64,000 bases of DNA from Paenibacillus whitsoniae (lineage in GTDB: Bacteria; Bacillota; Bacilli; Paenibacillales; NBRC-103111). The DNA lies in the NCBI RefSeq assembly GCF_003955665.1, contig NZ_RXHU01000007.1, positions 84,471-148,470 of the forward strand, in the 5' to 3' direction. The notes under the pieces were generated by a model, which saw only the letters and a list, made by a program, of their open reading frames with translations, was not told where the DNA came from and made no database searches. Made by a program: the position numbers and the translations under genes. How positions within the stretch are numbered: position 1 is the stretch's first letter; each line of letters starts with the position of its first letter. This document shows, in pieces, positions 9,019-18,200 of this stretch.

Positions 9019-10275
9019 CTAGTCAATCGTTTGATAGCGCTCTTTGCCGAAGAAATAGTAGAAAAGCAGAGAGATGAGCACATAAATAACCGCCGTCACG
9101 CAAAACGCATACGCATAGCCCAAATAACTCCCGTAGCGGGAGACGAGGCCTGTACTTAACGGAGAAGCGATGAACCAGCCCAAATTGAAGACCGCTTCTC
9201 CCGATGAGGAGGCGAGGCCGCGGAGCGAGCGGTGGACGTAACTCATTTTGATGGAATTGTAAAAAGGGTTCGCGGCATTCATTAGCGCCTGCCGGAACAA
9301 ATACCCGCCCGAGGACAGATAGAAATTGGCGGAAAATGCTGTCAGCAGCAGAAACGGAATCGAGCTGAGCTGCAAATACACGACAGATTTGACCTCTCCG
9401 TAGCGTTTGGCGATCATGGGTCCGATCAGGAAGGCGACGGCTGTCGCGGCTTGTCCAAGGGCGACCACGATGCCGATTGCAGATTTGGAAGCTTCGAACC
9501 GGTCTTCGAAATAGACGTTCAAGTATGGTACAATCATGCCGCCGCCGATCGAGGAGAGCAGGCCCAGCATGCAAAAGATCGCGATCACCTGCAGCGAGGT
9601 CTTGTGCTCTTTTACAGTCAGCCGCCAGTTCAGTTTCTCGCGCCTAGGCTGCTGTTCCTGCCGGCTTTTATCAAATAAGGACATCGGAATGACGCCGAGC
9701 GCCGCGATGCCTATGCCGATGAGCAGTGTCACTTGCAGGCTGTGAATGTTTTCAAGGCCGAAGCCGAAATGAAATAAATCGCAAAGCACGCCGCCAAGTG
9801 CGATACCGATGACATTCGCGAGCATAACGAGCGCCATGTTCAAGGAAAATAGGTGAACGCGCTGCTCCGGCGTCGAGTTGTTCGCCATAAACGGCAGGAT
9901 CGTTGCGGAGACGACGGCCAGCGCCATGCCGCCAAGGAAAGCCGCGATCAACATGCCGTGCTCCACTTGGATGAGCGATCGCGCGGTAAGCGCCAGGATG
10001 GTGAAGATCAGCCCTGCGGAGATGACCTTCTTGGGTCCGAAGCGATCATTCATAATGCCGGCGGGAATCAGGATGATTGCTGCCGCCAGCGCCGACATGC
10101 CGACCATGCTGCCGACCGTCGTTTGGCCGAAGCCAAGGCTTTTGACATAAAGATTGTAGACGAGTCCGAACATGGATATGCCTAGATTCCAAACGAAATT
10201 GAACCAGAAAAATAACTTAATATTGCGACTATACCCAGTCAATTGGTACTTCCATTCGCGAAGCAAAGTGATCAT
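9019..10275 (-). CDS. MFS transporter
   Basis: A 418-residue major facilitator protein with about 12 hydrophobic segments. The loop between helices 2 and 3 carries the MFS signature in the form GIMNDRFGPKKV (about residues 75-86). A central hydrophilic loop near residues 200-225 (KSRQEQQPRREKLNW) separates the two halves. The short N-terminal cytoplasmic tail precedes the first helix (LFFWFNFVWNLGISMFGLVY). The substrate cannot be told; relatives are annotated as drug or sugar efflux proteins. It lies on the same strand upstream of the AraC regulator but is a separate unit. An inverted repeat (CCTCAC/GTGAGG, 8980-9007) without a clear T-tract follows its stop. Confidence 0.88.
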   Translation of the reverse strand: MITLLREWKYQLTGYSRNIKLFFWFNFVWNLGISMFGLVYNLYVKSLGFGQTTVGSMVGMSALAAAIILIPAGIMNDRFGPKKVISAGLIFTILALTARSLIQVEHGMLIAAFLGGMALAVVSATILPFMANNSTPEQRVHLFSLNMALVMLANVIGIALGGVLCDLFHFGFGLENIHSLQVTLLIGIGIAALGVIPMSLFDKSRQEQQPRREKLNWRLTVKEHKTSLQVIAIFCMLGLLSSIGGGMIVPYLNVYFEDRFEASKSAIGIVVALGQAATAVAFLIGPMIAKRYGEVKSVVYLQLSSIPFLLLTAFSANFYLSSGGYLFRQALMNAANPFYNSIKMSYVHRSLRGLASSSGEAVFNLGWFIASPLSTGLVSRYGSYLGYAYAFCVTAVIYVLISLLFYYFFGKERYQTID

Positions 10276-10382
10276 GATGGAGATTTCCTTTGTAATTGTG
10301 TCTAAATTGTAAGCGTCTTTTCTATTCTACCACTGGTAAATACTTTTGAACACGGGAAACACTTGATATTCGATGGGATCTG

Positions 10383-10388
10383 TATAAT
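10383..10388 (+). promoter_or_regulatory. Probable -10 box of the YdjO-like gene
   Basis: A perfect TATAAT lies 44 bases upstream of the start at 10432. A TTGATA at 10363 is only 14 bases away, so the -35 assignment is uncertain. Confidence 0.4.
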
Positions 10389-10431
10389 AATAAGTAATCT
10401 AATCTACGAAGCAGGGAGTACGAGAATTAAA

Positions 10432-10665
10432 ATGTCTACATCAACAAGTGTCGTGACAGAAGAACAAAAGCCGGATCTGGAGCAAATTGAAATTTGGAAA
10501 TGTAAAGCGACAGAATGTAAAGCATGGGTTCGCAAAGAGTTCGTTACGGAAGCTGTACCGACTTGTCCGCTCTGCAAAGGTCAGATGGTGCGCAGCTATA
10601 AGCATGTGCCGGTGACAACGAAAAAAGGGAACAAGAAGTTCCTGGTAGGCAAAAAAAGATTCTAA
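10432..10665 (+). CDS. YdjO-like cold-inducible small zinc-ribbon protein
   Basis: A 77-residue protein with two cysteine pairs that can bind zinc: CKATEC near residues 23-28 and CPLC near 45-48. The C-terminus is basic (TTKKGNKKFLVGKKRF). Length and motifs match the YdjO family of Bacillus, named cold-inducible. The biochemical role is unknown. An ATG 69 bases upstream is in frame, but GGGAG lies properly before ATG 10432. The gene stands alone between the MFS gene and a strong terminator. Confidence 0.8.
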   Translation: MSTSTSVVTEEQKPDLEQIEIWKCKATECKAWVRKEFVTEAVPTCPLCKGQMVRSYKHVPVTTKKGNKKFLVGKKRF

Positions 10666-10685
10666 CGAGTTCCGAGAAATCGAGA

Positions 10686-10738
10686 GATCATAAGCATCTT
10701 CGTGCGAGGCGTGAAGAGTGATGCTTGTGATCTTTTTT
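10686..10738 (+). terminator. Rho-independent terminator after the YdjO-like gene
   Basis: GATCATAAGCATC pairs with GATGCTTGTGATC (one mismatch) across a 21-base loop, followed by six T. Confidence 0.85.
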
Positions 10739-10797
10739 GCTTTTCTAGCAAGTATCCGGTGAGACAGGCATACGCTCTACTAAAGGGGGCGATCGGC

Positions 10798-11244
10798 ATG
10801 TCGGAGAGCGACTGGAAGCTGAGCGAGGATTCCACGCGGATGATTCAAGAATTAATTGCACGCAAGATGAAATGGGATAAACTGAAGGGACGGCAGCCGA
10901 TTTTGTCCATTGCGGCTGCGGGGATCGTGCTGTTCGTGCTTTATGCGTTATATCGCACTGTGATTGCCAAATCAGGAGGCAACGCCCTGCTGATGCTCGA
11001 TCTGCTCATTGCCAATAGGCTGCTGTGCGGGGGGCTGCTGGTTGGTGTTTTTCTAGTGATGTACGCATCTTTACTCGCCAAGAAGGTGGAGTCGGCCAAG
11101 GAAGACTACGAGAGTTTGAGAATTGAAACCATTGAGCGACTGGAGGCTTCCTGGTTGAAGGAAGAAGAAAAATCCGCTTCGCGTGATCAGCTGTCCTCCT
11201 TCCTATTTCAGCGATATGCGATTAATATAGGATATAAGAGTTAA
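10798..11244 (+). CDS. DUF2663 membrane protein, YpbF-like
   Basis: A 148-residue protein with two membrane helices in the middle (ILSIAAAGIVLFVLYALYRT and LLCGGLLVGVFLVMYASLLA). Both ends are charged and helical (an N-terminal MSESDWKLSED region and a C-terminal KKVESAKEDYESLRIETIER coiled-coil-like stretch). The layout agrees with DUF2663, the Bacillus YpbF family of unknown function. An earlier ATG at 10702 is in frame but would cover the preceding terminator. ATG 10798 has AAAGGGGG upstream and is preferred. Confidence 0.75.
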   Translation: MSESDWKLSEDSTRMIQELIARKMKWDKLKGRQPILSIAAAGIVLFVLYALYRTVIAKSGGNALLMLDLLIANRLLCGGLLVGVFLVMYASLLAKKVESAKEDYESLRIETIERLEASWLKEEEKSASRDQLSSFLFQRYAINIGYKS

Positions 11245-11266
11245 TTTCAATGCGGAGGAGTTTCGT

Positions 11267-11881
11267 GTGGTGGCGTATTCATGTCAATTTGTACAACATG
11301 TAGAAAACAGTTGGAACCGGCTGCCGAGCGAGAAGCTGACAGGCGTTGTGGCTGGCGAGCCGCCGCGGCTTGAAACGACTTTCCAGGCTTGTTGGACCGA
11401 AGACAGCCTGTACATCCGGTTTCTTTGCGAAGACGATCACGTCGTCGCTACGATGACCGAGCACGACGATCCGATCTACCAAGAGGACGTCGTGGAAGTA
11501 TTTGTATCGCCGACAGGGAAGCTGACCGATTACTACGAGTTCGAAGTGAGCCCAACCGGCGTGCTATTCGATGCTTTCATCCATAACCACCTGAATGGTA
11601 GTATCGATGGCGACATTGCTTGGCATGCACCAGGCTTTCGAGCGGAGATTACACCGTATGCCGAAGGCTGGGTTTCGTACATCATTCGCATTCCATTCGC
11701 CGACCTGGACGGTCGGGCTATGCCGGCAGACGGCGAAACGTGGCTGTGCAACTTTTACCGGATCGACGACGACCGTGAAGGCAATCGCCACTATTGGGCC
11801 TGGTGCCCGACCGGACAGATCAATTATCACGTGCCGCAGAAGTTCGGCCAGATGGTGTTCGAGCGGAGAGAAAATTACTGA
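11267..11881 (+). CDS. Carbohydrate-binding family 9-like protein
   Basis: A 204-residue beta-sandwich protein of the CBM9-like family (as in PF16011). Characteristic stretches are FQACWTEDSLYIRFLCEDDH, YQEDVVEVFVSP, YYEFEVSPTGVLFDAFIHN and GETWLCNFYRIDD. It has no signal peptide, so it is probably intracellular or part of a non-secreted sugar-binding function. CGGAGGAG precedes the GTG start at 11267, 22 bases after the DUF2663 stop, so the two may be co-transcribed. No catalytic domain is attached. The ligand is unknown. Confidence 0.8.
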   Translation: MVAYSCQFVQHVENSWNRLPSEKLTGVVAGEPPRLETTFQACWTEDSLYIRFLCEDDHVVATMTEHDDPIYQEDVVEVFVSPTGKLTDYYEFEVSPTGVLFDAFIHNHLNGSIDGDIAWHAPGFRAEITPYAEGWVSYIIRIPFADLDGRAMPADGETWLCNFYRIDDDREGNRHYWAWCPTGQINYHVPQKFGQMVFERRENY

Positions 11882-12006
11882 CTTTTTGCAGGAACCCCGG
11901 GTCGTCCCCAGAATCGAGTTACCCCCACAATAACAGCTTGACCAACCTCGCTCGCCTCGTGCCAAAACAGTATGCCTTGGCTCGGAGCGAGTGGGGAACC
12001 AAGTAT

Positions 12007-12109
12007 CGTGACAAGTGAACGTAGAGCAATCTACTCGACTCGAGGTAACGTGACAAGTGAAACAGAGCAAGCTGCTCGAGGTAACGTGACAAGTGAATCA
12101 GAGCTTTTA
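12007..12109. repeat. Short tandem repeat, CGTGACAAGTGAA units
   Basis: CGTGACAAGTGAA recurs at 12007, 12049 and 12085 (periods 42 and 36 bp). Units 1 and 2 share the tail CTCGAGGTAA, and all three share AGAGC. The array is non-coding and follows the CBM9-like gene. Confidence 0.8.
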
Positions 12110-12120
12110 CACTCATACTG

Positions 12121-12356
12121 CAACAAGCTAATCTCCCAGCATTCGCTCCAAGATCAGCAACAAGCTAATCTCCCGCCATCCGCTCCAACTTCAGAAACAA
12201 GTTAAACTCCCGCTTTCCGCTCCAAGCACAGTAACAAGCTAAACTAACGCCCATCCGCTTCAAGCATCAGCAACAAGCTAATCTCCCGCCATCCCCTCTC
12301 CAAGCACAGCAACAAGTTAAACTCCCGCCATCCGCTCCAAGCACAGTAACAAAATG
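12121..12356. repeat. Tandem array of 37-39 bp units
   Basis: Six full units and a partial seventh begin at 12121, 12158, 12195, 12232, 12271, 12310 and 12347. Each starts with (C/T/A)AACAAG and continues (C/T)TAA(A/T)CTCCCGCC, then CATCCGCTCCAAGCACAG, with scattered substitutions. Because the whole unit is degenerate and there are no spacers, it is not CRISPR. The 640-base gap 11882-12522 holds only these two arrays and, near 12362-12420, two small inverted repeats. Confidence 0.85.
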
Positions 12357-12522
12357 TATTTCTGCAGTAAATTTGCCGGAAAGCGGCTGTGTCGAGAGAA
12401 GTACCTGCGTTTCATACAGGTAATTTAGCGTCATTCCTTCTATCTCGCCTGAAATTGGCAGCGAAGTCGGAAATCTAATGTAGGTTTTACAACTTGTAAT
12501 TGAGTGGCATCGTGCGCCTGCA

Positions 12523-13731
12523 TTACGCAGGCGCAGCCGTCCCCAGCACCGCCTGCAGGCGCTGGAATGCCCAGATTAGCTCCTCCTGCGTAATCGTAAG
12601 CGGAGGAGCTAGGCGAATCGTATGCTCATGGGTCTCCTTGCACAGCAAGCCGAGCCCCATGAGCTTCTCGCAGTAGCCCCTCGCCGGCATCGTCAGCTCG
12701 ATGCCGATAAACAGCCCGCGCCCCCGCAGCTCCTTGATCAGCGGGGAGCGGAGCTCGCCCAGGCGCTGGAGCAGCCCAGCGCCCAAAACCTCGGAGCGCT
12801 CGGCCAGCGCCTCGCGCTCCAGCACCTCCAAGGCGGCAACCGCCACCGCGCACGCGAGCGGGTTGCCGCCGAACGTCGAGCCGTGTGAGCCGGGCTCAAA
12901 CACGGCTAAAACCTCCCGATCTCCGGCGACCGCCGAGATCGGAAGCACGCCGCCGCCGAGGGCTTTGCCGAGCAGCAGGAGGTGGGGGGTGACCCCCTCC
13001 CAATCGCAGGCGAAGCGGCGGCCGGTGCGGCCGAATCCCGTCTGGATCTCGTCGGCCGCAAATACAACCCGATTCGCCTCGCACAGCTCGAAGCAATCGC
13101 GCAAGTACCCCGCCGGCGGGATGATGATGCCGGCTTCGCCCTGGATCGGCTCGACGAGGAAGCCGGCCGTGTTCGGGCCAATCGCCGCGCGCAGCGCCTC
13201 CACATCCCCGTAGGGGATGATGCGGAAGCCCGGCGTAAACGGCCCGAACCCGCGCCGGTACGCCGGCTCGGAGGAGAACGACGTCACGGTGATCGTCCGC
13301 CCGTGAAAGTTCCCTGCGCAGACGATGATCTCCGTCTGCCCGTCCGGGATGCCTTTGACGTCGCAGCCCCAGCGGCGGATCGCTTTAATCGCCGTTTCGA
13401 CCGCCTCGGCGCCGGTATTCATGGGCAAAATCATCTCCTTGCCCGTATACGCCGCTAATTTTTCATAGAATTCGCCTAACATGTCATGATGAAAAGCTCT
13501 GGACGTCAGCGTCACCTTACCGGCCTGCTCAAGCAAGGCGTTCAAGATGTGCGGATGCCGGTGTCCGTGGTTGAGCGCCGAGTAAGCACTGAGCATATCC
13601 ATATAACGACGGCCTTCCGGATCCTCGACCCATACGCCTTCGGCCTTTGAAATAACAATCGGGAGCGGATGATAGTTGGCGGCTCCATACTTCTCCGTTT
13701 GGCGGATAATCGCGTCGCTGCGGTTCGTCAT
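12523..13731 (-). CDS. rocD: Ornithine aminotransferase
   Basis: A 402-residue class III PLP-dependent aminotransferase that moves the delta-amino group of ornithine to 2-oxoglutarate, giving glutamate semialdehyde. Visible family blocks are [60 protein letters not shown], the aspartate strand [15 protein letters not shown], and the PLP lysine in [28 protein letters not shown] follows. The length matches RocD (about 400). An ATG at 13860 is in frame, but AAGGAGG just before 13731 and homology start there. With arginase (16 kb) it supplies the arginine-to-glutamate route. The 3' half is notably GC-rich compared with its neighbours. Confidence 0.95.
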   Translation of the reverse strand: MTNRSDAIIRQTEKYGAANYHPLPIVISKAEGVWVEDPEGRRYMDMLSAYSALNHGHRHPHILNALLEQAGKVTLTSRAFHHDMLGEFYEKLAAYTGKEMILPMNTGAEAVETAIKAIRRWGCDVKGIPDGQTEIIVCAGNFHGRTITVTSFSSEPAYRRGFGPFTPGFRIIPYGDVEALRAAIGPNTAGFLVEPIQGEAGIIIPPAGYLRDCFELCEANRVVFAADEIQTGFGRTGRRFACDWEGVTPHLLLLGKALGGGVLPISAVAGDREVLAVFEPGSHGSTFGGNPLACAVAVAALEVLEREALAERSEVLGAGLLQRLGELRSPLIKELRGRGLFIGIELTMPARGYCEKLMGLGLLCKETHEHTIRLAPPLTITQEELIWAFQRLQAVLGTAAPA

Positions 13732-13919
13732 GCGCCATTCCTCCTTCGGGGACTGGAAGTGCCCAGCCTCATACCTTATACTATTCTCGAGGAGGGAAAC
13801 GTTGCCAACGGGCGAGGGTTTGTTTGACTGAAAACGCATACTACTGGCTATTCCGTTCACACTAAGAAACAGGCCTTATCGCAGCAAGACAACCTGAAGA
13901 AACGGGGAAGGTGCACAGC

Positions 13920-15338
13920 ATGAGCTATCGCATTGAAAAAGATTTTTTAGGGGAAAAACAAGTACCGGCAGACGCCTACTACGGCATTCAAACGATGCGA
14001 GCCGTTGAGAATTTTCCGATTACCGGCGTTAAAATCCATGCCGAGCTTATCACCGCGCTGGCGGAAGTGAAGTATGCCGCGGCAATGGCGAATATGGACA
14101 CCCACATGCTGCCGCGTAAAATCGGCGATGCCATCGTAGCCGCAGCCGCTGAAGTACGGCAGGGAAAATTAATCGAGCAATTTATTGTGGATTCCATCCA
14201 AGGCGGAGCGGGAACCTCTATCAATATGAATATGAACGAAGTGCTGGCGAATCGTGCGCTTGAGCTGCTCGGCGAAGAGAAGGGGCAGTATTTTCAGTGC
14301 AATCCGAACAATCATGTGAACATGTCCCAGTCTACGAACGATGCGATCCCGACAGCTATCAAAATCGCCGCCTACCGGCTCTCCGAAGAACTGATCACGG
14401 CGCTAAGCTCGCTGCAAGCGGCATTTGCCAAGAAGGAAATCGAGTTTGACGATGTGATCAAAATGGGACGCACCCATCTGCAGGACGCCGTTCCGATTCG
14501 AATGGGGCAGGAGTTTGGGGCGTATGCCCGCGTGCTGCAGCGCGACATCAACCGGATCAAGCATGCGTCCAAGGGACTGCTAGCGGTGAATATGGGAGCG
14601 ACCGCTGTGGGTACGGGCCTTAACGCCAAGCCCGCTTATGTGGAGAGGGTGCTGTATTATTTGAAAGCCGAGGTCGGCATTCCGATTGAATTGGCGGAGC
14701 ATCTGGTCGACGGCACGCAAAATATGGACGCCTACACAGAGCTTTCGGCTTCGCTCAAAGTGTGCGCGGTCAATTTGTCCAAAATCTGTAACGACATCCG
14801 CATGATGGCCTCCGGCCCGCGGGCAGGGTTGGGCGAACTGAAACTGCCGCCAAGACAGCCGGGCTCATCGATTATGCCTGGCAAAGTAAACCCCGTCATG
14901 CCGGAAGTCGTCAATCAAGTGGCGTTTCAGGTCATCGGGAACGATCATACGATCTGTTTGGCGTGCGAAGCGGGGCAGTTCGAGCTGAATGTGATGGGGC
15001 CGGTGCTGGCGTTCAATCTGCTGCAATCGTTAAAAATATTGCGCAACGCCGCCGCGGTGTTCGAGCAGTTTGCTATTGAAGGGCTTGAAGCCGACCGGGA
15101 GCGCTGCAAAATGTATGTGGAACAAAGCTTCGGCATTGTGACGGCGCTGAATCCGCACCTGGGCTACGAAGTAGCAGCGCAGCTTGTTAAAGAAGCGCTC
15201 AAAACCGGCATGACGCTCAAAGAGTTGATCCTCGAACGCGGGCTGCTGACGCCGGAGGAAATTGAGGAGATTCTGAATCCTGTGCAGATGACGACGCCGG
15301 GAATTGCCGGTGAGCGGCTGCTGCATTTGGAACAGTAG
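13920..15338 (+). CDS. aspA: Aspartate ammonia-lyase
   Basis: A 472-residue member of the fumarase/aspartase superfamily that releases ammonia from L-aspartate to give fumarate. Seen: the N-terminal RIEKDFLGEKQVPADAYYG typical of aspartases, the TSINMNMNEVLANRA block, HVNMSQSTNDAIPTA, KMGRTHLQDAVPIRMGQEFG, and the flexible signature loop GSSIMPGKVNPVMPEVVNQV carrying the catalytic serine. I set the start at ATG 13920, with GGGGAAGG eight bases before it, rather than the in-frame GTG at 13911. It is transcribed divergently from rocD with about 190 bases between, consistent with an amino-acid catabolic cluster. Confidence 0.95.
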   Translation: MSYRIEKDFLGEKQVPADAYYGIQTMRAVENFPITGVKIHAELITALAEVKYAAAMANMDTHMLPRKIGDAIVAAAAEVRQGKLIEQFIVDSIQGGAGTSINMNMNEVLANRALELLGEEKGQYFQCNPNNHVNMSQSTNDAIPTAIKIAAYRLSEELITALSSLQAAFAKKEIEFDDVIKMGRTHLQDAVPIRMGQEFGAYARVLQRDINRIKHASKGLLAVNMGATAVGTGLNAKPAYVERVLYYLKAEVGIPIELAEHLVDGTQNMDAYTELSASLKVCAVNLSKICNDIRMMASGPRAGLGELKLPPRQPGSSIMPGKVNPVMPEVVNQVAFQVIGNDHTICLACEAGQFELNVMGPVLAFNLLQSLKILRNAAAVFEQFAIEGLEADRERCKMYVEQSFGIVTALNPHLGYEVAAQLVKEALKTGMTLKELILERGLLTPEEIEEILNPVQMTTPGIAGERLLHLEQ

Positions 15339-15372
15339 GTCATTTTGTTGGAGACGCCCCTTTCCACATCTA

Positions 15373-15753
15373 TTAATTGACCAATGGTTCAAAAAATACC
15401 AATCGATTGCCGAAAGGATCTGTCAGTCTCACCTCGCGGGTCTGCCAAGGCGTTGTTTCAATTCCCGGGCGGGAGTAGGCATGCTGCTGGCTGAGAAGAC
15501 GGGTGTGAAAAGCGTCCAAATTCTGGATCTCAATGCGGATTGCCGAGCCCGGCGTGCAATCGCCGTAGTGTTCCGATAAATGCAGCTTAAGTGCCCCGAG
15601 CACCACTTCCATATAGAGCGGCATGTCCGGTTCGAAGCGGTGCTCCCAGACCAGCTTGAAACCGAGGTAGTCGAGATAGAACTGCTTGGCTTTATACTCG
15701 TCGAACATTCGGAGAATCGGAGTAACGTGAAGTACAGTCGGTGCCTCTGGCAT
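15373..15753 (-). CDS. Glyoxalase/VOC superfamily protein
   Basis: A 126-residue single-domain protein with the paired beta-alpha-beta-beta-beta pattern of the VOC fold (ILRMFDEYKAKQFYLDYLGF, YMEVVLGALKLHLSEHYGD, VRLTDPFGNRLVFFEP). The ending DPFGNRLVF is a hallmark of glyoxalase/bleomycin-resistance-like proteins. Potential metal ligands (H, E) are present, but the substrate cannot be inferred. Start 15753 is favoured over the ORF's first ATG because GAGGAG lies ten bases before it. It is convergent with aspA, 34 bases apart. Confidence 0.8.
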   Translation of the reverse strand: MPEAPTVLHVTPILRMFDEYKAKQFYLDYLGFKLVWEHRFEPDMPLYMEVVLGALKLHLSEHYGDCTPGSAIRIEIQNLDAFHTRLLSQQHAYSRPGIETTPWQTREVRLTDPFGNRLVFFEPLVN

Positions 15754-15847
15754 GTGGCGTACAACTCCTCGCGCAGGTATTAAAGTTAGTGTAGAATCCG
15801 CCGTCAGATTTGGCAAGCGAACCTTTCTGAGTCCAAGGGATAATGGT

Positions 15848-15892
15848 CAAAAGATGAGCCCCGGCGCGCCAATTCAGGCGCTGCCGGGGCTC
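15848..15892 (-). terminator. Hairpin terminator after arginase
   Basis: GAGCCCCGGC at 15856 pairs perfectly with GCCGGGGCTC ending at 15892. On the minus strand it is followed by ATCTTTTG. It lies just beyond the rocF stop. Confidence 0.7.
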
Positions 15893-15907
15893 TTGCCGCC
15901 GTCATCC

Positions 15908-16825
15908 TCACAAAATCGCATCTCCCATGAGCGAACAGATGAGACCCGCCGTCAGCTCGGACGTCGTATTCTCCCGATCGAGCAGGGGGTTCACTTCGAC
16001 GAATTCAGCGGACGTTACGATACCGGATTCGCACAGCATTTCGACGGCAAGGAACGCTTCGCGGAACAGGAGCCCGCCTTTCACAGCCGTGCCTGTGCCT
16101 GGCGCTTCCATCGGGTCGAGGGAGTCGACATCGTAACTGAGGTGAACGCCATCCGTCCGGTCCTTTAGATAGTTGATCGCTTCTTGCATGACAACAGCCA
16201 TGCCTTTGCGATCGATGTCATACATCGTATAGCATTTGATGCCGAGCGAACGAATTAGCTTCTTCTCACCTTCGTCCAGCGAGCGGGAGCCGATGAGCAC
16301 GACGTGTTCGGGCCGGATTTTCGGCCGGATCTGCAACAGATCGGTAAGCAACGGATGGCCGAGCCCGAGGCTGACCGCAAGCGACATCCCGTGGATGTTG
16401 CCGGAAGGGCTCGTTTTGGCGGTGTTCAGATCGGAATGCGCATCGATCCAGATGACGCCGAGCTTGCGGTAATGCCGCGCGAGTCCGGCGATCGAGCCGA
16501 TGGCAATGCTGTGGTCGCCGCCCAGCACAAGCGGGAAGCGGCCTTGCTGGACGGCCCTCGACACCTGCTCGGCGAGCTTCGAATTCAAGGCCGCGATTTC
16601 GGCCAAGTAATGAAGATTGGCCGTGTCTGTCTGTGCGCTTAGCGGCTTAACGCCGCCCGGATGTAGCGCCACTTCTGCCGTTTGAATATCGGTGAAGCCG
16701 AGGATGCCCAGGCTTTGCAGCAAGCCGGCTTGCATAATGGCTTCCGGGCCCTGGCTTGCCCCGCGGCAAGCGGCGCCAAGATCGAAAGGAACGGAGATCG
16801 CAGTCAGTTTAGGTTGCGTACGCAT
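15908..16825 (-). CDS. rocF: Arginase
   Basis: A 305-residue ureohydrolase that splits arginine into ornithine and urea in the cytoplasm. The three manganese-binding blocks are visible: LGGDHSIAIGS, WIDAHSDLNT (with SGNIHGMSLA) and SYDVDSLDPMEAPGTGT. The length (about 300) matches RocF. The open frame reaches back to 17032, but AGGAGGAG before ATG 16825 and the conserved MRTQPKLTAISVPFDLGA start fix the N-terminus. Ornithine produced would feed the rocD product encoded 2.2 kb away on the same strand, though aspA and the VOC gene lie between. Regulation by an ArgR- or RocR-type factor is possible, but no operator was identified. Confidence 0.95.
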   Translation of the reverse strand: MRTQPKLTAISVPFDLGAACRGASQGPEAIMQAGLLQSLGILGFTDIQTAEVALHPGGVKPLSAQTDTANLHYLAEIAALNSKLAEQVSRAVQQGRFPLVLGGDHSIAIGSIAGLARHYRKLGVIWIDAHSDLNTAKTSPSGNIHGMSLAVSLGLGHPLLTDLLQIRPKIRPEHVVLIGSRSLDEGEKKLIRSLGIKCYTMYDIDRKGMAVVMQEAINYLKDRTDGVHLSYDVDSLDPMEAPGTGTAVKGGLLFREAFLAVEMLCESGIVTSAEFVEVNPLLDRENTTSELTAGLICSLMGDAIL

Positions 16826-16910
16826 AGGAACATCTCCTCCTGGGGTGATGCTTCTTACTTTACTATATGATGCCAGGCTGCCATTGTTCCCAGGGCATAG
16901 CTTCCCGGCA

Positions 16911-16961
16911 AAGGAAAAGGTACAGCACACGGAGCTCTGAAGCCCTGCATGCTGTACCTTT
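16911..16961 (-). terminator. Terminator after the aminopeptidase gene
   Basis: On the minus strand AAAGGTACAGCA pairs perfectly with TGCTGTACCTTT, followed by TCCTTT. It lies 7 bases past the aminopeptidase stop and upstream of rocF, so rocF has its own promoter. Confidence 0.8.
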
Positions 16962-16967
16962 CGTTGT

Positions 16968-18200
16968 TTAGAACGCCCAGTTGCCTTTGCGGAAGATTGG
17001 CTCCACACGACCATCCTTGTGCTCACCGTCAATATCCATCTCGGCAGAGCCGATCATGAAATCGACGTGGATCAAGCTCTGATTAAGGCCAGCCTGCAGC
17101 TGCTCCTCATTGGACATCGTCGTTCCTCCCTCCAGACAGGTTGGGAACGAGCGGCCCAGCGCCAGGTGGTTGGAGGCATTCTCGTCATAGAGCGTGTTGT
17201 AGAAGATCAGATTCGAGTCCGAAATCGGCGAATGATGCGGCACTAGAGCGATTTCGCCCAGATGGCGCGCGCCTTCATCGATTTCAATCATCGCTTTCAG
17301 GGATTCATAGCCTTGCTCGGCCGAATACTCGGTTACGCGGCCCTGCTCGAACGTCAGGCTGAAGCCATCGATGAGACTGCCATGATAGCTTAGCGGCTTC
17401 GTGCTGCGAACCGTTCCGGAAGTGCCCAAGCGATGCGGGGAGAGGAAGACTTCCTCCGTTGGGATATTCGGGTTGAAGTCAAAACCGCCGCGTCCGTTCG
17501 TCGCAGAGCCGCCGCGCCAAATATGATTGTCCGGGAGTTCAACGGTCAGATTCGTGCCCGGCGCGCGGTAGTGAATTTTGTGGAACTGCTTTGCGTTAAG
17601 CTCTTCGCGTTTGCTGCGCAGCGTTCCATTATGCGCAAGCCATGTGGCGACCGGATCCTCCTGATCGACGCGCGTCGCTTTGAAGATGGCGTCCCATAGG
17701 GCGCTTACAGCGTCGTCTTCCGCAAGATCCGGGAACACTTTCGCCGCCCAGGCAGGGGATGGTGCCGCGATGATCGACCATGTCATATCGTAGGTTGACA
17801 TGCTCTCCCGCCATTTGACCAGCAAAGGGCCGGCTGCTTTGGAATTGGCTGCGATGCGGGCTGGGTCGATGTCTTTCAACAATTCCGGATTGTCGGCATT
17901 GATCCAGAGGTAGGCACCGCCGGTTTCGGCAAGCTCCGTCAATCCCTGCGCCCGCCAAGTCGGATACTCGTTGAACGCTTCGTCCGGTGCGAGGGTATAA
18001 CGGATTTGCGTGCAGATTTCATCCTGCCATTCGATATGTACGTGCTTGGCGCCGGCTTCATAGGCTTTGCGGGTAATGGAACGTACGAACGCGGGATGTT
18101 CGATCGGCGCATGGATCCACAGCGTCTGGCCAGGCTGAATGTTTAGCGCAACCTTGACGGTCAGCTCGGCGTATTTATCCAAATTGTGTTCAAAGCTCAT
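16968..18200 (-). CDS. M29-family aminopeptidase (AmpS/PepS type)
   Basis: A 410-residue metallo-aminopeptidase of family M29, which removes N-terminal residues from peptides in the cytoplasm using two metal ions. Family features seen are the N-terminal YAELTVKVALNIQPGQTLWI, the metal-binding glutamate region NIPTEEVFLSPHRLGTSG, EIDEGARHLGEIALVPHHSP, FYNTLYDENASNHLALG and HVDFMIGS near the end. Length agrees with AmpS (about 410). Start 18200 has AAGGAGGAG upstream; the longer open frame to 18323 is not supported. It would provide amino acids for the nearby catabolic genes, and is closed by its own terminator. Confidence 0.93.
   Translation of the reverse strand: MSFEHNLDKYAELTVKVALNIQPGQTLWIHAPIEHPAFVRSITRKAYEAGAKHVHIEWQDEICTQIRYTLAPDEAFNEYPTWRAQGLTELAETGGAYLWINADNPELLKDIDPARIAANSKAAGPLLVKWRESMSTYDMTWSIIAAPSPAWAAKVFPDLAEDDAVSALWDAIFKATRVDQEDPVATWLAHNGTLRSKREELNAKQFHKIHYRAPGTNLTVELPDNHIWRGGSATNGRGGFDFNPNIPTEEVFLSPHRLGTSGTVRSTKPLSYHGSLIDGFSLTFEQGRVTEYSAEQGYESLKAMIEIDEGARHLGEIALVPHHSPISDSNLIFYNTLYDENASNHLALGRSFPTCLEGGTTMSNEEQLQAGLNQSLIHVDFMIGSAEMDIDGEHKDGRVEPIFRKGNWAF

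Noticed and set aside
10309..10322. TGTAAGCGTCTTTT upstream of the MFS gene as a cre site
   Set aside because: The conserved final CA and symmetry are missing.
11972..12205. A 77-codon frame through the direct repeats
   Set aside because: It runs across two unrelated repeat arrays, giving repetitive low-complexity sequence with no ribosome site.
12121..12356. Possible CRISPR array
   Set aside because: Units are tandem without spacers and degenerate along their whole length; no cas gene is nearby.
12362..12421. Two inverted repeats (CTGCAG; ACCTG...CAGGT) considered as another four-hairpin element
   Set aside because: Spacing of about 48 bp is near the first interval, but hairpins 3 and 4 are not at the expected distances.
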